From Oscillospiraceae bacterium (lineage in GTDB: Bacteria > Bacillota > Clostridia > Oscillospirales > Oscillospiraceae), in NCBI GenBank assembly GCA_022800665.1, contig JAAWQS010000017.1, forward strand, positions 1-44,545: a DNA stretch of 44,545 nucleotides, read 5' to 3'. Each line of letters begins with the position of its first letter. Within the stretch, counting starts at the first letter, position 1. Under the pieces are notes generated by a model that ran no database searches, was not told where the DNA came from, and worked only from the letters and a program-made list of their open reading frames with translations. Positions 32,501-41,618 of this stretch are shown one piece after another. The position numbers were made by a program, and so were the translations under genes.

Positions 32501-33919
32501 TTGGCGCTGCACGCCTCGATTTTTTTATTTTTCTTCTTTCCGCCGGTCTTTCTGCTCCATGTCCTCCTGCCCCAGCGCAGGGTGAAAAACGGACTGCTGC
32601 TGGCGGCGAGCCTCATTTTCTGCGCCTTTGGACAGTGGCAGGGCATACCGGTCCTGCTGCTGTCTGCCGCCGCCGCGTACGGCGCAGGGACGCTGCTGGG
32701 ACGGGTACGGGGCAAAAAAGCCGTGTTGTCCGCCGCGCTGGTCCTGCAGCTGGGACTGCTGGGCAGCTTGAAGTACCTGGATTTCCTGACGGAAATTCTC
32801 AACGGCGCACTGGGCCTGGAGCTGGCCGGCCCCGCCTGGCCGATGCCGGTGGGCCTCTCTTTTTTCACCTTTAAGGCAATTGCATACACTGTGGACGCCT
32901 ATCGGTCCGGCGGCGCGGAGGGGCGGCGGTTTGGGGACGTGCTGCTGTACCTCTCCTTCTTCCCTCAGATCACCTCCGGGCCTATCGCCCGTTTCGATCA
33001 GTTCGCTCCCCAGCTGGAACAGCGCAGTCCCAACGCGGAACAGGCCGCAAAAGGATTGCGCCGGTTTGTGGTGGGCTTCGCCAAAAAGCTGCTGCTGGCG
33101 GGACTGACCGCCCCCATCGTCAACAGCGCGTTTTCCATGGGGGACGGCCTGGACGTCCGGCTGGCGTGGCTGGGGGCCGTCGCGTACATGGTCCAGTTAT
33201 ATGTCGATTTCTCCGGTTACAGCGACATGGCTATTGGTATGGCGGCAATGTTCGGCTTTGAGACGCCGGAGAACTTCCAGTACCCCTATCTTGCCGCCTC
33301 CATCACCGATTTCTGGCGGCGGTGGCACATCTCCCTCTCCTCCTGGTTCCGGGACTATGTATACATCCCCTTGGGCGGCAGCCGGAAGGGGAAAGTCCGG
33401 GCGGCGGTCAACAAGGCGGCGGTGTTTGTGCTGTGCGGCATCTGGCACGGCGCGGGCTGGACATTCCTGCTGTGGGGCGCGTGGCACGGCCTGCTCTCCG
33501 CCCTGGAAACCTTGGGCGTTATCAACTGCAAAAATCTCCAGAAGACGGCCCTTGGACGGGCGGCCTCCCGGCTATATGCTCTGCTGGCGGTCTGTCTGGG
33601 ATTCGTGGTTTTCCGGGCCGGGAGCCTGGCGGAAGCCTTTTCTGTCCTGGGAGCCATGTTCACCGGCTTTGGCCTTACCCCCGCGTCCACACTGGTTCTG
33701 GAGCGGATCAGTCCGGCGGCGTGGTGCGCGCTGGCGGCGGGGATTGCGGCCTGCCTGCCGCTGGGACCAAAGGCGGTCCAGTGGGCGGACCGTCTGTCCC
33801 CGGAGGGACGGCGGCGGGTTACGGCGGCGTCCTATGGCGGGGCCGTCGCGCTGTTTGCGCTGTGCCTGCTGGCGGCGGCGGGCAGCGGGTTCCAGCCGTT
33901 TATTTATGGACAATTTTAA
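32501..33919 (+). CDS. MBOAT O-acyltransferase, AlgI/DltB type
   Basis: A 472-residue multi-helix membrane protein of the MBOAT family. It moves acyl groups, usually acetyl, across the membrane to a surface polymer. Family marks are QITSGPIARFDQF, DFSGYSDMAIGMA, the DFWRRWHISLSSWFRDYVY block and the catalytic His in GIWHGAGWTF. Start is TTG with GGAG upstream. It precedes an AlgJ/AlgX-like gene, matching AlgI-AlgJ pairs known for polysaccharide O-acetylation. Confidence 0.93.
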   Translation: MALHASIFLFFFFPPVFLLHVLLPQRRVKNGLLLAASLIFCAFGQWQGIPVLLLSAAAAYGAGTLLGRVRGKKAVLSAALVLQLGLLGSLKYLDFLTEILNGALGLELAGPAWPMPVGLSFFTFKAIAYTVDAYRSGGAEGRRFGDVLLYLSFFPQITSGPIARFDQFAPQLEQRSPNAEQAAKGLRRFVVGFAKKLLLAGLTAPIVNSAFSMGDGLDVRLAWLGAVAYMVQLYVDFSGYSDMAIGMAAMFGFETPENFQYPYLAASITDFWRRWHISLSSWFRDYVYIPLGGSRKGKVRAAVNKAAVFVLCGIWHGAGWTFLLWGAWHGLLSALETLGVINCKNLQKTALGRAASRLYALLAVCLGFVVFRAGSLAEAFSVLGAMFTGFGLTPASTLVLERISPAAWCALAAGIAACLPLGPKAVQWADRLSPEGRRRVTAASYGGAVALFALCLLAAAGSGFQPFIYGQF

Positions 33920-33937
33920 CGGGACAGGGAGGCCGGT

Positions 33938-35341
33938 ATGAAAGAAAAGCTGTTTATTGCGGTCATCCTGCTGCTGTGTCTGATCCCCTCTGCGGGGATG
34001 CTGCTCCCGGCGAGGGGGGAGGCCGGCGGAAATGAAGTCCTGGCCCCGCCGCCCCTCCTGCGGGACGCCGAAGGCGGTATCAATGGGGCGTATCTCTCCC
34101 AGCTGTCCGGCTATGTGGAGGACAATTATTTTCTTCGCCAGCAGATGGTGTCCGCCTGGTCCGCTCTGAACCAGAACCTGCTGCACACCTCCATTGCGGA
34201 CAACGTGGTACTGGGGAAGGACGGGTGGCTCTATTTCGGCGGCACACTGGACGATTATACCGGCGCGGACCTGATGACGGACCGGGAAATCTTTTGCGCG
34301 GCCCGGAATCTGACGCTGATGGACCGGTATGTCCATGACCGGGGCGGATTTCTGGTGTTTACCATCGCGCCCAACAAGAATTCTCTGTACCCGGAGCATA
34401 TGCCCGGCCTCACCGTTCCTCCCCACCGGAGCAACGCTGAAGCGTTGGCGGAGCGGCTGGCTATAGGCGTGGGAACAGACTACTATGAAGCCGCCCCGGA
34501 CCCGGCAGCGGTATACGTTGACTATGCGGACCTGTTCTCCCTGTTCCGCGGACAGGAGGAGACGCTGTACTTTACCCAGGATTCCCACTGGAACGCCAAA
34601 GGCGCGGCCCTGGCGGCGGATGCCATCCTGCAGCGCATTATCCCGCCGTACTCCGCCTATCACCAGCCCAGCTATTTCCAAGAGACCTTTATCCCCCAGG
34701 ACAACCACCGCAGCGATCTGTACGCCATGCTCTATCCCACCGGCAAATGGCGGGAGACAGATCAGACCTACGGCGGGGAGCTGCATTTTACCTACGACAA
34801 ACCCTTCCGCTCTGCAAACGATATGACCATTCAGACCTCCGGCGGCGCTTACGGCGAGTCGCTGGTGATGTTCCGGGATTCCTTCGGGGAGCTGCTGTAT
34901 CCCTACTTTGCGGATACGTTTTCCCACGCGGTATTTTCCCGCAGTATGCCCTATAAGCTGGAGGAGCTGGCGTCGGAACCCGCCGTGGTGGTGATTGAGC
35001 TGGTGGAACGGAACCTGGATTACCTGATTCAGCATCCACCCATCATGCCCGCCCCGGAACGGACGGTCCCGGAGGCAAAAATCGTGGACGCTCCCCTGGC
35101 CCTGACAGCGGCCCCCGCCTCGTCCCCGGAGGGGTATGTGCTGGTTCAGGGTACGCTGCCAGTGGAACCGGCGGAGGAATCTGCCGTCTATCTCTGCTCC
35201 GGCGGCAGGCGCTGGGAGGCGTTTCTCCTGGAGGACAACGGCTTTGCCCTCTATGTGCCGGAGGCCGGGCTGGAGGATTTGCGCGTTGTGTTTACCGCGC
35301 CGGAGGAAACTGTGTCCCTGCCGGCGTTTGTGCAGAAGTAA
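33938..35341 (+). CDS. AlgJ/AlgX-like (DHHW) O-acetyltransfer protein
   Basis: A 467-residue exported protein with one N-terminal membrane anchor (about 5-25) and an SGNH-hydrolase-like domain of the AlgX/AlgJ ('DHHW') type. The catalytic pieces are the Asp-x-His in YFTQDSHWNAKG near residue 215 and the nucleophile region VMFRDSFGEL near residue 313. It follows the MBOAT gene by 18 nt, and the two together would acetylate a cell-surface glycan. The last ~100 residues form a beta-rich domain not typical of AlgX and may bind the polymer. The ribosome site for the next gene overlaps its stop codon. Confidence 0.87.
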   Translation: MKEKLFIAVILLLCLIPSAGMLLPARGEAGGNEVLAPPPLLRDAEGGINGAYLSQLSGYVEDNYFLRQQMVSAWSALNQNLLHTSIADNVVLGKDGWLYFGGTLDDYTGADLMTDREIFCAARNLTLMDRYVHDRGGFLVFTIAPNKNSLYPEHMPGLTVPPHRSNAEALAERLAIGVGTDYYEAAPDPAAVYVDYADLFSLFRGQEETLYFTQDSHWNAKGAALAADAILQRIIPPYSAYHQPSYFQETFIPQDNHRSDLYAMLYPTGKWRETDQTYGGELHFTYDKPFRSANDMTIQTSGGAYGESLVMFRDSFGELLYPYFADTFSHAVFSRSMPYKLEELASEPAVVVIELVERNLDYLIQHPPIMPAPERTVPEAKIVDAPLALTAAPASSPEGYVLVQGTLPVEPAEESAVYLCSGGRRWEAFLLEDNGFALYVPEAGLEDLRVVFTAPEETVSLPAFVQK

Positions 35342-35351
35342 AGGAGGATTC

Positions 35352-36749
35352 ATGATGAAAAAACGTGTCGTGGCATTGGCCCTGATAGCGGCGTGGCTGC
35401 TCTCTTCCGCAGCGTTGGCTGCAGACGCGACACCGCCGGACTGGCTCAACACCCGCCCGGAGGACGAGGTGGAAACCGGCCAGGACGGCCCGGAGACCGA
35501 GGATACGGAAGAGACAGAAAAGCCGGAGGAAACTGGGGAAACACCCGGTTCAATCCTGATCTCCGACCAGCATACCGCCTACATCTCCGGCAGCGGCGGG
35601 CAGTTCCGTCCCGGCGGCAGCCTCTCCCGCGGAGAGGCCGCCCAGATGATCTACCGCCTCCTGCCCCAGAAGCCGGAGATGGTTACGGTGTCCTTTACCG
35701 ATGTGGCCGGGGACGAGTGGTATGCTCAGGCGGCGCTGGCATTGGGGTCTCTGGGGGTGGTCCGGCCCGGACAGACGGAGTTCCTGCCCAATGAGGAGCT
35801 CAAGCGCAGCGAGTTTATCCGCTATCTCGCCTACTTCTCCGCCCCCCGCACCGACGCCCAGCCCTTTACCGATGTGCCACCGGATCATCCGGACGCCCCC
35901 TACCTGCTCTCTGCCAGGGCTTGGGGCTGGCTGAGCGGCTTCGAGGACGGCACGGCCCGTCCGGACGCGCCTATCACCCGCGCCGAGGCGGTGGCTATGG
36001 TCAACCGGGCGGTGGGCCGCACACCGGACAAGAGCTATGTCGACAGCGTCCAGCCTGTATTCTATCTGGACGTGGCCCCCGGCAGCTGGTACTATTACGA
36101 CGTGGCAGAGGCATCCGTATCCCACGAGCACACCGGCAGCAACGGGACGGAGAAGTGGTCCGGCCACACCGCAGCGCCCTCCGAAATCCCCGACGGCTAT
36201 CACCTCGCCGACGGCTGGCTGTACTGCTTCGACAGCGGGCGGGGCGGCATGGTCCGCAATGACACGGCGGGGAACTGGACCTTCAACGCCGAGGGGCATT
36301 TCACCTCCGGCAGCGACGACCTGGATAACCGCCTGCGGTGGATTGTCATGAACGTTACCAACAGCGGCATGACCCAGGAGCAGAAGCTCCGTGCGCTCTA
36401 CCTCTATACGCGGGACAACTTCACTTACCGCCGCCGTCCCGCCTACGCCTTCGGCGTCCTGGACTTCATGCAGAAGGACGCCCTGGATATGCTCTCCACC
36501 GGCTACGGCAACTGCTACAGCTATGCGTCTGTGTTCTGGTACCTGTCCCGGTGGATCGGCTATGACGCCGCCATCTACAGCGGCACCGTAGGCAACAACC
36601 GCGCCCCCCACAGCTGGGTGGAGATTGAGTTTGACGGAAGGAACTACATCTTTGATACCGAGCTGGAAATGGCCTACCGCAAGAAGGGCCGGTATGACGT
36701 CAATCTCTATAAGTATATTGATGTGGACGGATGGCATTATATACGCTGA
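35352..36749 (+). CDS. SLH-domain surface transglutaminase-like protein
   Basis: A 465-residue secreted protein. It has a signal peptide (1-24), an acidic linker, three S-layer-homology-like repeats (about 65-240; e.g. LSRGEAAQMIYRLLPQ, FTDVAGDEWYAQAALA, FTDVPPDHPDAPYLLSA) that should hold it to secondary wall polymer, and a C-terminal transglutaminase-like domain with Cys in GNCYSYASVFWYLSRW (near 387), His in PHSWVEIEFDG (near 420) and Asp in IFDTELEM. The enzyme may be a wall peptidase or cross-linker. The ATG at 35352 follows AAGGAGG directly at the previous stop. Confidence 0.88.
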   Translation: MMKKRVVALALIAAWLLSSAALAADATPPDWLNTRPEDEVETGQDGPETEDTEETEKPEETGETPGSILISDQHTAYISGSGGQFRPGGSLSRGEAAQMIYRLLPQKPEMVTVSFTDVAGDEWYAQAALALGSLGVVRPGQTEFLPNEELKRSEFIRYLAYFSAPRTDAQPFTDVPPDHPDAPYLLSARAWGWLSGFEDGTARPDAPITRAEAVAMVNRAVGRTPDKSYVDSVQPVFYLDVAPGSWYYYDVAEASVSHEHTGSNGTEKWSGHTAAPSEIPDGYHLADGWLYCFDSGRGGMVRNDTAGNWTFNAEGHFTSGSDDLDNRLRWIVMNVTNSGMTQEQKLRALYLYTRDNFTYRRRPAYAFGVLDFMQKDALDMLSTGYGNCYSYASVFWYLSRWIGYDAAIYSGTVGNNRAPHSWVEIEFDGRNYIFDTELEMAYRKKGRYDVNLYKYIDVDGWHYIR

Positions 36750-36774
36750 ACAGCAAAAGAAATTGGAGGATTTT

Positions 36775-37425
36775 ATGATGAAAAAGTTTACCCTGTTCCT
36801 GTTGGCTCTCGCCCTGACGCTGAGCCTGTGCGCCTGCGGCGGCGGTCAAAACCAGGATGTCCCCCCTGAAAACAGCGCGGCGGCCCCGGCGTCAGACCAG
36901 GAGGCTGCCGGTGACAGCGGCGATGCCCAACCCCCGGCCCCTCCTGCCGTTCCGGAGGACGAAGAAGAGGATGCCGTTCCTCCGGAGGATGGAGAAACCC
37001 CGGCTGAGGAAACCGAGGAACCCGCCGCCCCCGCGGACACTGCCGCCGGAACCGCTCCTGCCCCCCAGCCGGAGCAGAAGCCGGAACAGAAACCGGTGCA
37101 AACGCCGGAACAAAAGCCTGCGGCGCAGTTAGCTCCCCAGCCCGCGCCGGAACCTGCCCCCCAGCCGGAACCGGAGCCGGAACCGGTTCCCGATCCTGCG
37201 CCGGAGCCTGCACCCCAGCCTGCCGCAGACCCGAAGACTACCGCCCAGGGGCTGGTAGGCCGTCCGGTCAGCGAGCTGTACGCCGCCATCGGCAAGCCCC
37301 TGTCCTCCGACTATGCGCCCAGCTGTCTGGACCTGGAGGGGGAGGACGGCGAGCTGGTATACGACGGCTTTGTAGTCTACACCCTCAAAAACGCCAGCGG
37401 AGAAACCATTGACTCCGTCGCCTGA
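36775..37425 (+). CDS. lipoprotein with Pro/Glu/Gln stalk and small C-terminal domain
   Basis: A 216-residue lipoprotein, lipobox LCAC with Cys21. The mature chain is an extended Pro/Glu/Gln-rich stalk (about 22-155), ending in a 60-residue globular domain (GLVGRPVSELYAAIGKP, then YDGFVVYTL) of a kind seen alone or repeated in related Clostridia, function unknown. The ATG at 36775 follows GGAGG. It lies between the SLH protein and the peptidase genes and is probably a wall-spanning accessory protein. Confidence 0.82.
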   Translation: MMKKFTLFLLALALTLSLCACGGGQNQDVPPENSAAAPASDQEAAGDSGDAQPPAPPAVPEDEEEDAVPPEDGETPAEETEEPAAPADTAAGTAPAPQPEQKPEQKPVQTPEQKPAAQLAPQPAPEPAPQPEPEPEPVPDPAPEPAPQPAADPKTTAQGLVGRPVSELYAAIGKPLSSDYAPSCLDLEGEDGELVYDGFVVYTLKNASGETIDSVA

Positions 37426-37433
37426 TGGGATGA

Positions 37434-39671
37434 ATGATGAACGAAAAGAAGAACCCTCTTGATTTGGATACAAAAGTTATCATTGCGCTTGCTGCGCTCC
37501 TGCTGGTTCTGGTGGGAGCGTTTGCGGCGGCGTTCCTGCTGCCGCCCGTTGTGGACAAGCCGGTGATGCCGGAGGGAGACGTGGCGGTCTACGCCCGCAA
37601 GGACGGAGGGCTGGAGCTGTTCTGGCCCGAATTGCCGGAGGGCGTTGCCTGCCTCGTGCGCGTCAAGGAGCAGGGCGGGGCCCGTTTCGTGGACGCGGAG
37701 GGGAGCAGCGAGGAGGATTGCTTCGTCCTGTCCACCCAACAGCTGTCCGCGCCGGTACAGGTGCGGTTCTACGCCGCCGCAGAAGGAAAAAACCTGCTGG
37801 GCGTGCGGCGCACGGCGGAGAGCGAAAACTACCTGGAAATCACCCTTAATTACCTGAAGCCCACCTCCCCGCAGGACCTGACGAGTCGGATTGGCGCGGA
37901 CGGGTCCCTGGAGCTGTCCTGGACCCGCGAGGAGGGCGTGCGCTATGAAATCTGCACCGTGGAGCGCAATCAGTGCAAGCCGGTGAAGTCCGTGGAGAGC
38001 GGCTCCGCCCGGCTCCGCTTCGGCGAGGACGGGGACCTGGCCATGCCGGGGCAAAACCGGACCGCCGCCATCGCCCTGCGCTGGGTGATGGACGGAAAGG
38101 GGTACACCCTCTACAGCCCCCTGAGCGAGACAGTGGAGCTGGGCCGGGACGACCTGCTCAGCGGCAAGCTGGCCCTGGAGTACCAGCAGACCGGCGAGCG
38201 GCTGTATACCCTGCGTTGGAAGGAAACCAAGGGCGATTACTACGAGATCCAGGCGTGGAACAGAGAGGAGAACCGCTGGGAGGGCGTGCAGCAGGTGGAC
38301 GCCGGAGGCGAGCTGGTCTATGAGACAGGCCGGGTCGGGTCCGGGGCCGATTGCCGGTATCAGGTGACGGCCTACCAGCAGGCGTCTGCCGGTCCCCAGA
38401 TCACCGCCGGACCGGAGGAGGTCTCCTTCCGGGCGGATATCTCCCCCCTCTACGCCACTGTGTGGCCCATCCTGGACCAGCCGCTCCGCAGCGCAGCCGG
38501 TGAGAATTCCGCCGTTCTGTCCACAGTCCCCGGCGGTACGGCGCTGTGCGTGCTGGAGGAGAAGGACGGGTTTTTCTCCGTCCGCTATCAGAACAAGCAC
38601 GGCTATGTGGACAGCCGCTTCTGTATGATTAACCTGCCGGAGTATGTGGGCAGTCTGTGCGCGTACAGCATCACCAACAGCTATGCGTCTGTGTTCAAGG
38701 TCCACAACTATCCCATTGACCAGATCACAGGCCAGGTCATCCAGGGCTTTGAGAACGTGCATCAGGCGGACGGCAGCTGTCTGGTCCCCCTGCTCTACCC
38801 CACCGCCCAAAAGCTGATTAAGGCGGCAGAGGCGGCGGAGAAGGACGGCTACCGGCTGAAAATCTACGAGGCGTTCCGTCCCAACGAGGCCACCCGTTTC
38901 CTCTACAACACTACCCTGGCCCAGCTGGACGCCCCCCTGCTGGACAGCAGCGGCGCTCCCCTGCCGGCGGACAGCGCAGGCGGGGACAGTACTGCCGTCC
39001 CCATCGCCCGTTCCATTGCCCGCTCCATGCCGGACCCGGAGACAGAGGAAGAGCCGGAGCCGGTCCTGCCGCCGGACGTCGTCATCGACGGCGAGGAGCC
39101 GGATACAACCCCGGAGCAGCCCGCGCCCGCCCCGGAGGAACCGTCAGAGCCTGCGCAGCAGCCCAGTCCTCCAAAGCAGGAAGAGCCTGAAAAGCCGAAA
39201 GAACCGGCCTATCTGACCCTGGGCAAAGTGATGACCGGCGGACGGTTCAACATCGGCGCGTTTCTGGCAAAGTCGGTATCCAACCACAACCGGGGCGTGG
39301 CCCTGGACCTGACCCTGGAGACCTGGGACAGCGCACAGGAGCTGGAGATGCAGTCCGCTATTCACGACCTGAGCTGGTACGCCGTTACCGACCGCAATAA
39401 CGACAACGCCAGGCTGCTGGAGAAATATATGAAGGATGCAGGCGGCCTGGCGGGGCTGACGTCGGAGTGGTGGCACTTCCAGGACGACCAGCTCCGGGAG
39501 GAGTTGGATCTGTCCGGCTATCTGGACAAGGGCGTCAGTGCGGCGGGCTGGAAGAAGGACGACAAGGGCTGGCAGTACCGGAAGCCCGACGGGACCCTCT
39601 ACCGCAGCGGTACCATTGAAATAGACGGCCAGCGGTACAAGATGGGCAGCGACGGCTACGTCGTGGAGTGA
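37434..39671 (+). CDS. VanX/VanY-like D-Ala-D-Ala peptidase with multi-domain front
   Basis: A 745-residue single-pass membrane protein (helix about 15-38). The extracellular part has fibronectin-like domains (about 45-330), an SH3-like domain (about 345-400: GENSAVLSTVPGGTALCVLE), and an M15 peptidase with the VanX/VanY marks YEAFRPNEATRF, SNHNRGVALDL (Zn His and Asp, near 616) and TSEWWHFQ (near 678). It ends with a wall-binding repeat of the GWQYRKPDGTLYRSG type. A ~100-residue Pro/Glu insert splits the peptidase domain between RPNEA and SNHNRG. It should trim D-Ala ends of wall peptides. Confidence 0.88.
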   Translation: MMNEKKNPLDLDTKVIIALAALLLVLVGAFAAAFLLPPVVDKPVMPEGDVAVYARKDGGLELFWPELPEGVACLVRVKEQGGARFVDAEGSSEEDCFVLSTQQLSAPVQVRFYAAAEGKNLLGVRRTAESENYLEITLNYLKPTSPQDLTSRIGADGSLELSWTREEGVRYEICTVERNQCKPVKSVESGSARLRFGEDGDLAMPGQNRTAAIALRWVMDGKGYTLYSPLSETVELGRDDLLSGKLALEYQQTGERLYTLRWKETKGDYYEIQAWNREENRWEGVQQVDAGGELVYETGRVGSGADCRYQVTAYQQASAGPQITAGPEEVSFRADISPLYATVWPILDQPLRSAAGENSAVLSTVPGGTALCVLEEKDGFFSVRYQNKHGYVDSRFCMINLPEYVGSLCAYSITNSYASVFKVHNYPIDQITGQVIQGFENVHQADGSCLVPLLYPTAQKLIKAAEAAEKDGYRLKIYEAFRPNEATRFLYNTTLAQLDAPLLDSSGAPLPADSAGGDSTAVPIARSIARSMPDPETEEEPEPVLPPDVVIDGEEPDTTPEQPAPAPEEPSEPAQQPSPPKQEEPEKPKEPAYLTLGKVMTGGRFNIGAFLAKSVSNHNRGVALDLTLETWDSAQELEMQSAIHDLSWYAVTDRNNDNARLLEKYMKDAGGLAGLTSEWWHFQDDQLREELDLSGYLDKGVSAAGWKKDDKGWQYRKPDGTLYRSGTIEIDGQRYKMGSDGYVVE

Positions 39672-39865
39672 CCATTTGCCCCGCCAGGAACCATTGCCCT
39701 GCCGCCGGCATACAATATTGCGGGGCAGGAAGGCGATCATTCGGCTGGAGCGGAAAGCGCGGACTGCGCTCTTTTCGCTGCGGGCTGGTATAAATTCCGC
39801 GCCAGCGTGGGAGAATGATAGTGGCCCGCTGAAACGGGCACTTCTTCCGGCGGAGTGTGAACTGA

Positions 39866-40231
39866 GTGGATACAAGCGTAAAACGCGGGGACATTTATTA
39901 TGCCGACCTCAGCCCGGTTGTGGGGAGCGAGCAGGGAGGCGTGCGTCCTGTGCTGATCGTTCAAAACGATACAGGGAACCGATACAGCCCCACCGTGATT
40001 GCGGCAGCAATCACGTCACAGACGGGAAAGGCGAAGCTGCCGACACATATCGAATTGGCGGCCCAAAACTACGGCTTGACCCGGGATTCCGTGGTGCTTC
40101 TGGAACAAATCCGGACGCTGGATAAACGGCGGCTGCGGGAAAAAATGGGGCGCGTAGACAAAGAGCTTATGGACCGGGTCGATGCGGCCATAGCGGTCAG
40201 CTTCGGCTTACACAACGACAGGCTCGTCTAG
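39866..40231 (+). CDS. mazF: MazF/PemK-family mRNA interferase, no visible antitoxin
   Basis: A 121-residue PemK/MazF toxin, an mRNA-cleaving endoribonuclease of the EndoA type. The first strand [20 protein letters not shown], the RPVLIVQND(T)GN core and the catalytic-region Thr/Ser in ITSQTGK are all present, and the C-terminal helix is normal. Start is GTG with GGAG upstream. No MazE/EndoAI-like small gene is seen in the 194 bp before it, so it is orphan, as is common in Clostridia; regulation might be by an antitoxin elsewhere. A terminator follows. Confidence 0.92.
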   Translation: MDTSVKRGDIYYADLSPVVGSEQGGVRPVLIVQNDTGNRYSPTVIAAAITSQTGKAKLPTHIELAAQNYGLTRDSVVLLEQIRTLDKRRLREKMGRVDKELMDRVDAAIAVSFGLHNDRLV

Positions 40232-40269
40232 TGCGGGAATGATCCGCCGCCGCAGTGCGGCAAACAGAG

Positions 40270-40297
40270 AAAAGCGGGGGCGTTCGCCCCCGCTTTT
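40270..40297. terminator. bidirectional terminator
   Basis: A perfect 12-bp stem AAAAGCGGGGGC with GCCCCCGCTTTT around GTTC separates convergent mazF and the binding-lipoprotein gene. Confidence 0.9.
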
Positions 40298-40311
40298 GGC
40301 TTATCTGCGGT

Positions 40312-41613
40312 TTATTGGCGCAGGGATTCCTCCTGCAGCCGGTCAAAGGCGGCCATGCACTCGTCCACCGCAGCCCCAGCCAGCAGGTCCCGCACGATGA
40401 GGCAGACGCTGCCCCACTGCTCCACCTTCATATTGGCATTGGTCCCCAGTACATAGACGTTTTCCTGAATCCGGTCATTGAGCGGCTGCAGCGCAGGGAC
40501 GCACTCCACCTCCACGTTCCTGGAGGGGGAGATCACCCGGTTCGTCTCCGCAAAAACCTGAAGCGCCTCGTCGGACAGCATGACTTCCAGAGTCTTCACC
40601 GCGTCCTCCCTGTGCTCCGCCCCCTCCCCGATGGCAAGCCCGGTCATGGACACAACGGGCATCTGTCCCCGGCTGCTGGGAAGTCCGATGACCTGCATCT
40701 CAAAGTCCGTGGCGCCGTATGCGGTATCCGTATTGGCCGCGCCCCAATAGGCCATGACGATGGGGGTTTTCTGGGCCAGGAAATCCTCCCGCTCCCCCTC
40801 AATGGCCTCGCTGACCAGGGCGCGTCCGGCGTCCACATAGCCCCGGTCTATCAGCTCCTGGAGGAACTCGAAAGCAGGACGCATATAGTCGCTGTATTTG
40901 GCCTCGCCCCGGTTGAGGGCGTCAATCTCCGCTTCCGTATTCCCTCCGTTGTACAGGTCCGCGTAAGCCTGGGCAAAGACGAAGACCTCCAGCCACCAGC
41001 GGTTTGCGCCGATGGGTGTCTCGATCCCGTTTTCCTGGAACACGCGGCAGCACTCCAGCAGGTCCTCCGGCGTCTCCGGCAGGGCGAGGCTGTACTGGTC
41101 GAACATGTCCTTGTTGATGAACAGGCCGTAGGCCACCACCTCCTGGGGAATGGCTACCAGCTTCCCATTGACGGTGTTTGCCGTTCGGATCACATCCCGC
41201 AGGTTCTTCGCGCACTCCAGGCCGGACAGGTCCATCAGCCGGTTCTCCGTGCCCATCGTCTGGATGACGTCCGGATTGAGCAGGTAGATGTCGTCCATGT
41301 TGCTGCGAATCCGGTCGATGGCAACATCGTCATAGGTCTTATCCTGGTGGTCCTCCGCCGTATAGGTGCGGTAGGCTACGGATACGCCCAGCTCCTCCTC
41401 CGCCATTGCCACGGTCAGGTCCGCGGCGGTCCGGGCCACATTTTCTGCGTCCGGGCTGCTCTTCTCCATAGGGCTGTACAGATTGACAATCCGCCCCTCT
41501 CTTGGCCCGTCAAATACAATGGGATCGTCCTCCACAATAGAACAGGCCCCCAGCAGCAGCGTCAGCAGGGCTGCCGCCACTATTCTCAAACGCTTTTCAG
41601 CCGTTTTTCTCAT
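40312..41613 (-). CDS. solute-binding lipoprotein cotranscribed with a sensor kinase
   Basis: A 433-residue lipoprotein, lipobox LLGAC with Cys24, of the sugar-type extracellular binding family, which includes the strand-helix YDDVAIDRIRSNMDDIYLL and the QPLNDRIQENVYVLGTNANM end. It overlaps or abuts the kinase gene; the ATG at 41613, 8 nt after GGGAG, was chosen over the GTG at 41622. No permease accompanies it, so it probably serves as the ligand receptor for the kinase rather than a transporter subunit. The ligand is unknown. Confidence 0.85.
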   Translation of the reverse strand: MRKTAEKRLRIVAAALLTLLLGACSIVEDDPIVFDGPREGRIVNLYSPMEKSSPDAENVARTAADLTVAMAEEELGVSVAYRTYTAEDHQDKTYDDVAIDRIRSNMDDIYLLNPDVIQTMGTENRLMDLSGLECAKNLRDVIRTANTVNGKLVAIPQEVVAYGLFINKDMFDQYSLALPETPEDLLECCRVFQENGIETPIGANRWWLEVFVFAQAYADLYNGGNTEAEIDALNRGEAKYSDYMRPAFEFLQELIDRGYVDAGRALVSEAIEGEREDFLAQKTPIVMAYWGAANTDTAYGATDFEMQVIGLPSSRGQMPVVSMTGLAIGEGAEHREDAVKTLEVMLSDEALQVFAETNRVISPSRNVEVECVPALQPLNDRIQENVYVLGTNANMKVEQWGSVCLIVRDLLAGAAVDECMAAFDRLQEESLRQ

Positions 41614-41618
41614 GCTTG

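Noticed and set aside
33572-35452. 626-codon open frame on the minus strand
   Set aside because: It opposes the MBOAT and AlgX-like genes, which carry clear family motifs, and has no motif of its own.
39672-39865. possible antitoxin gene before mazF
   Set aside because: No frame with an AbrB/MazE or ribbon-helix-helix look and a start with ribosome site was found; the overlapping frame 39676-40125 reads as shadow sequence.
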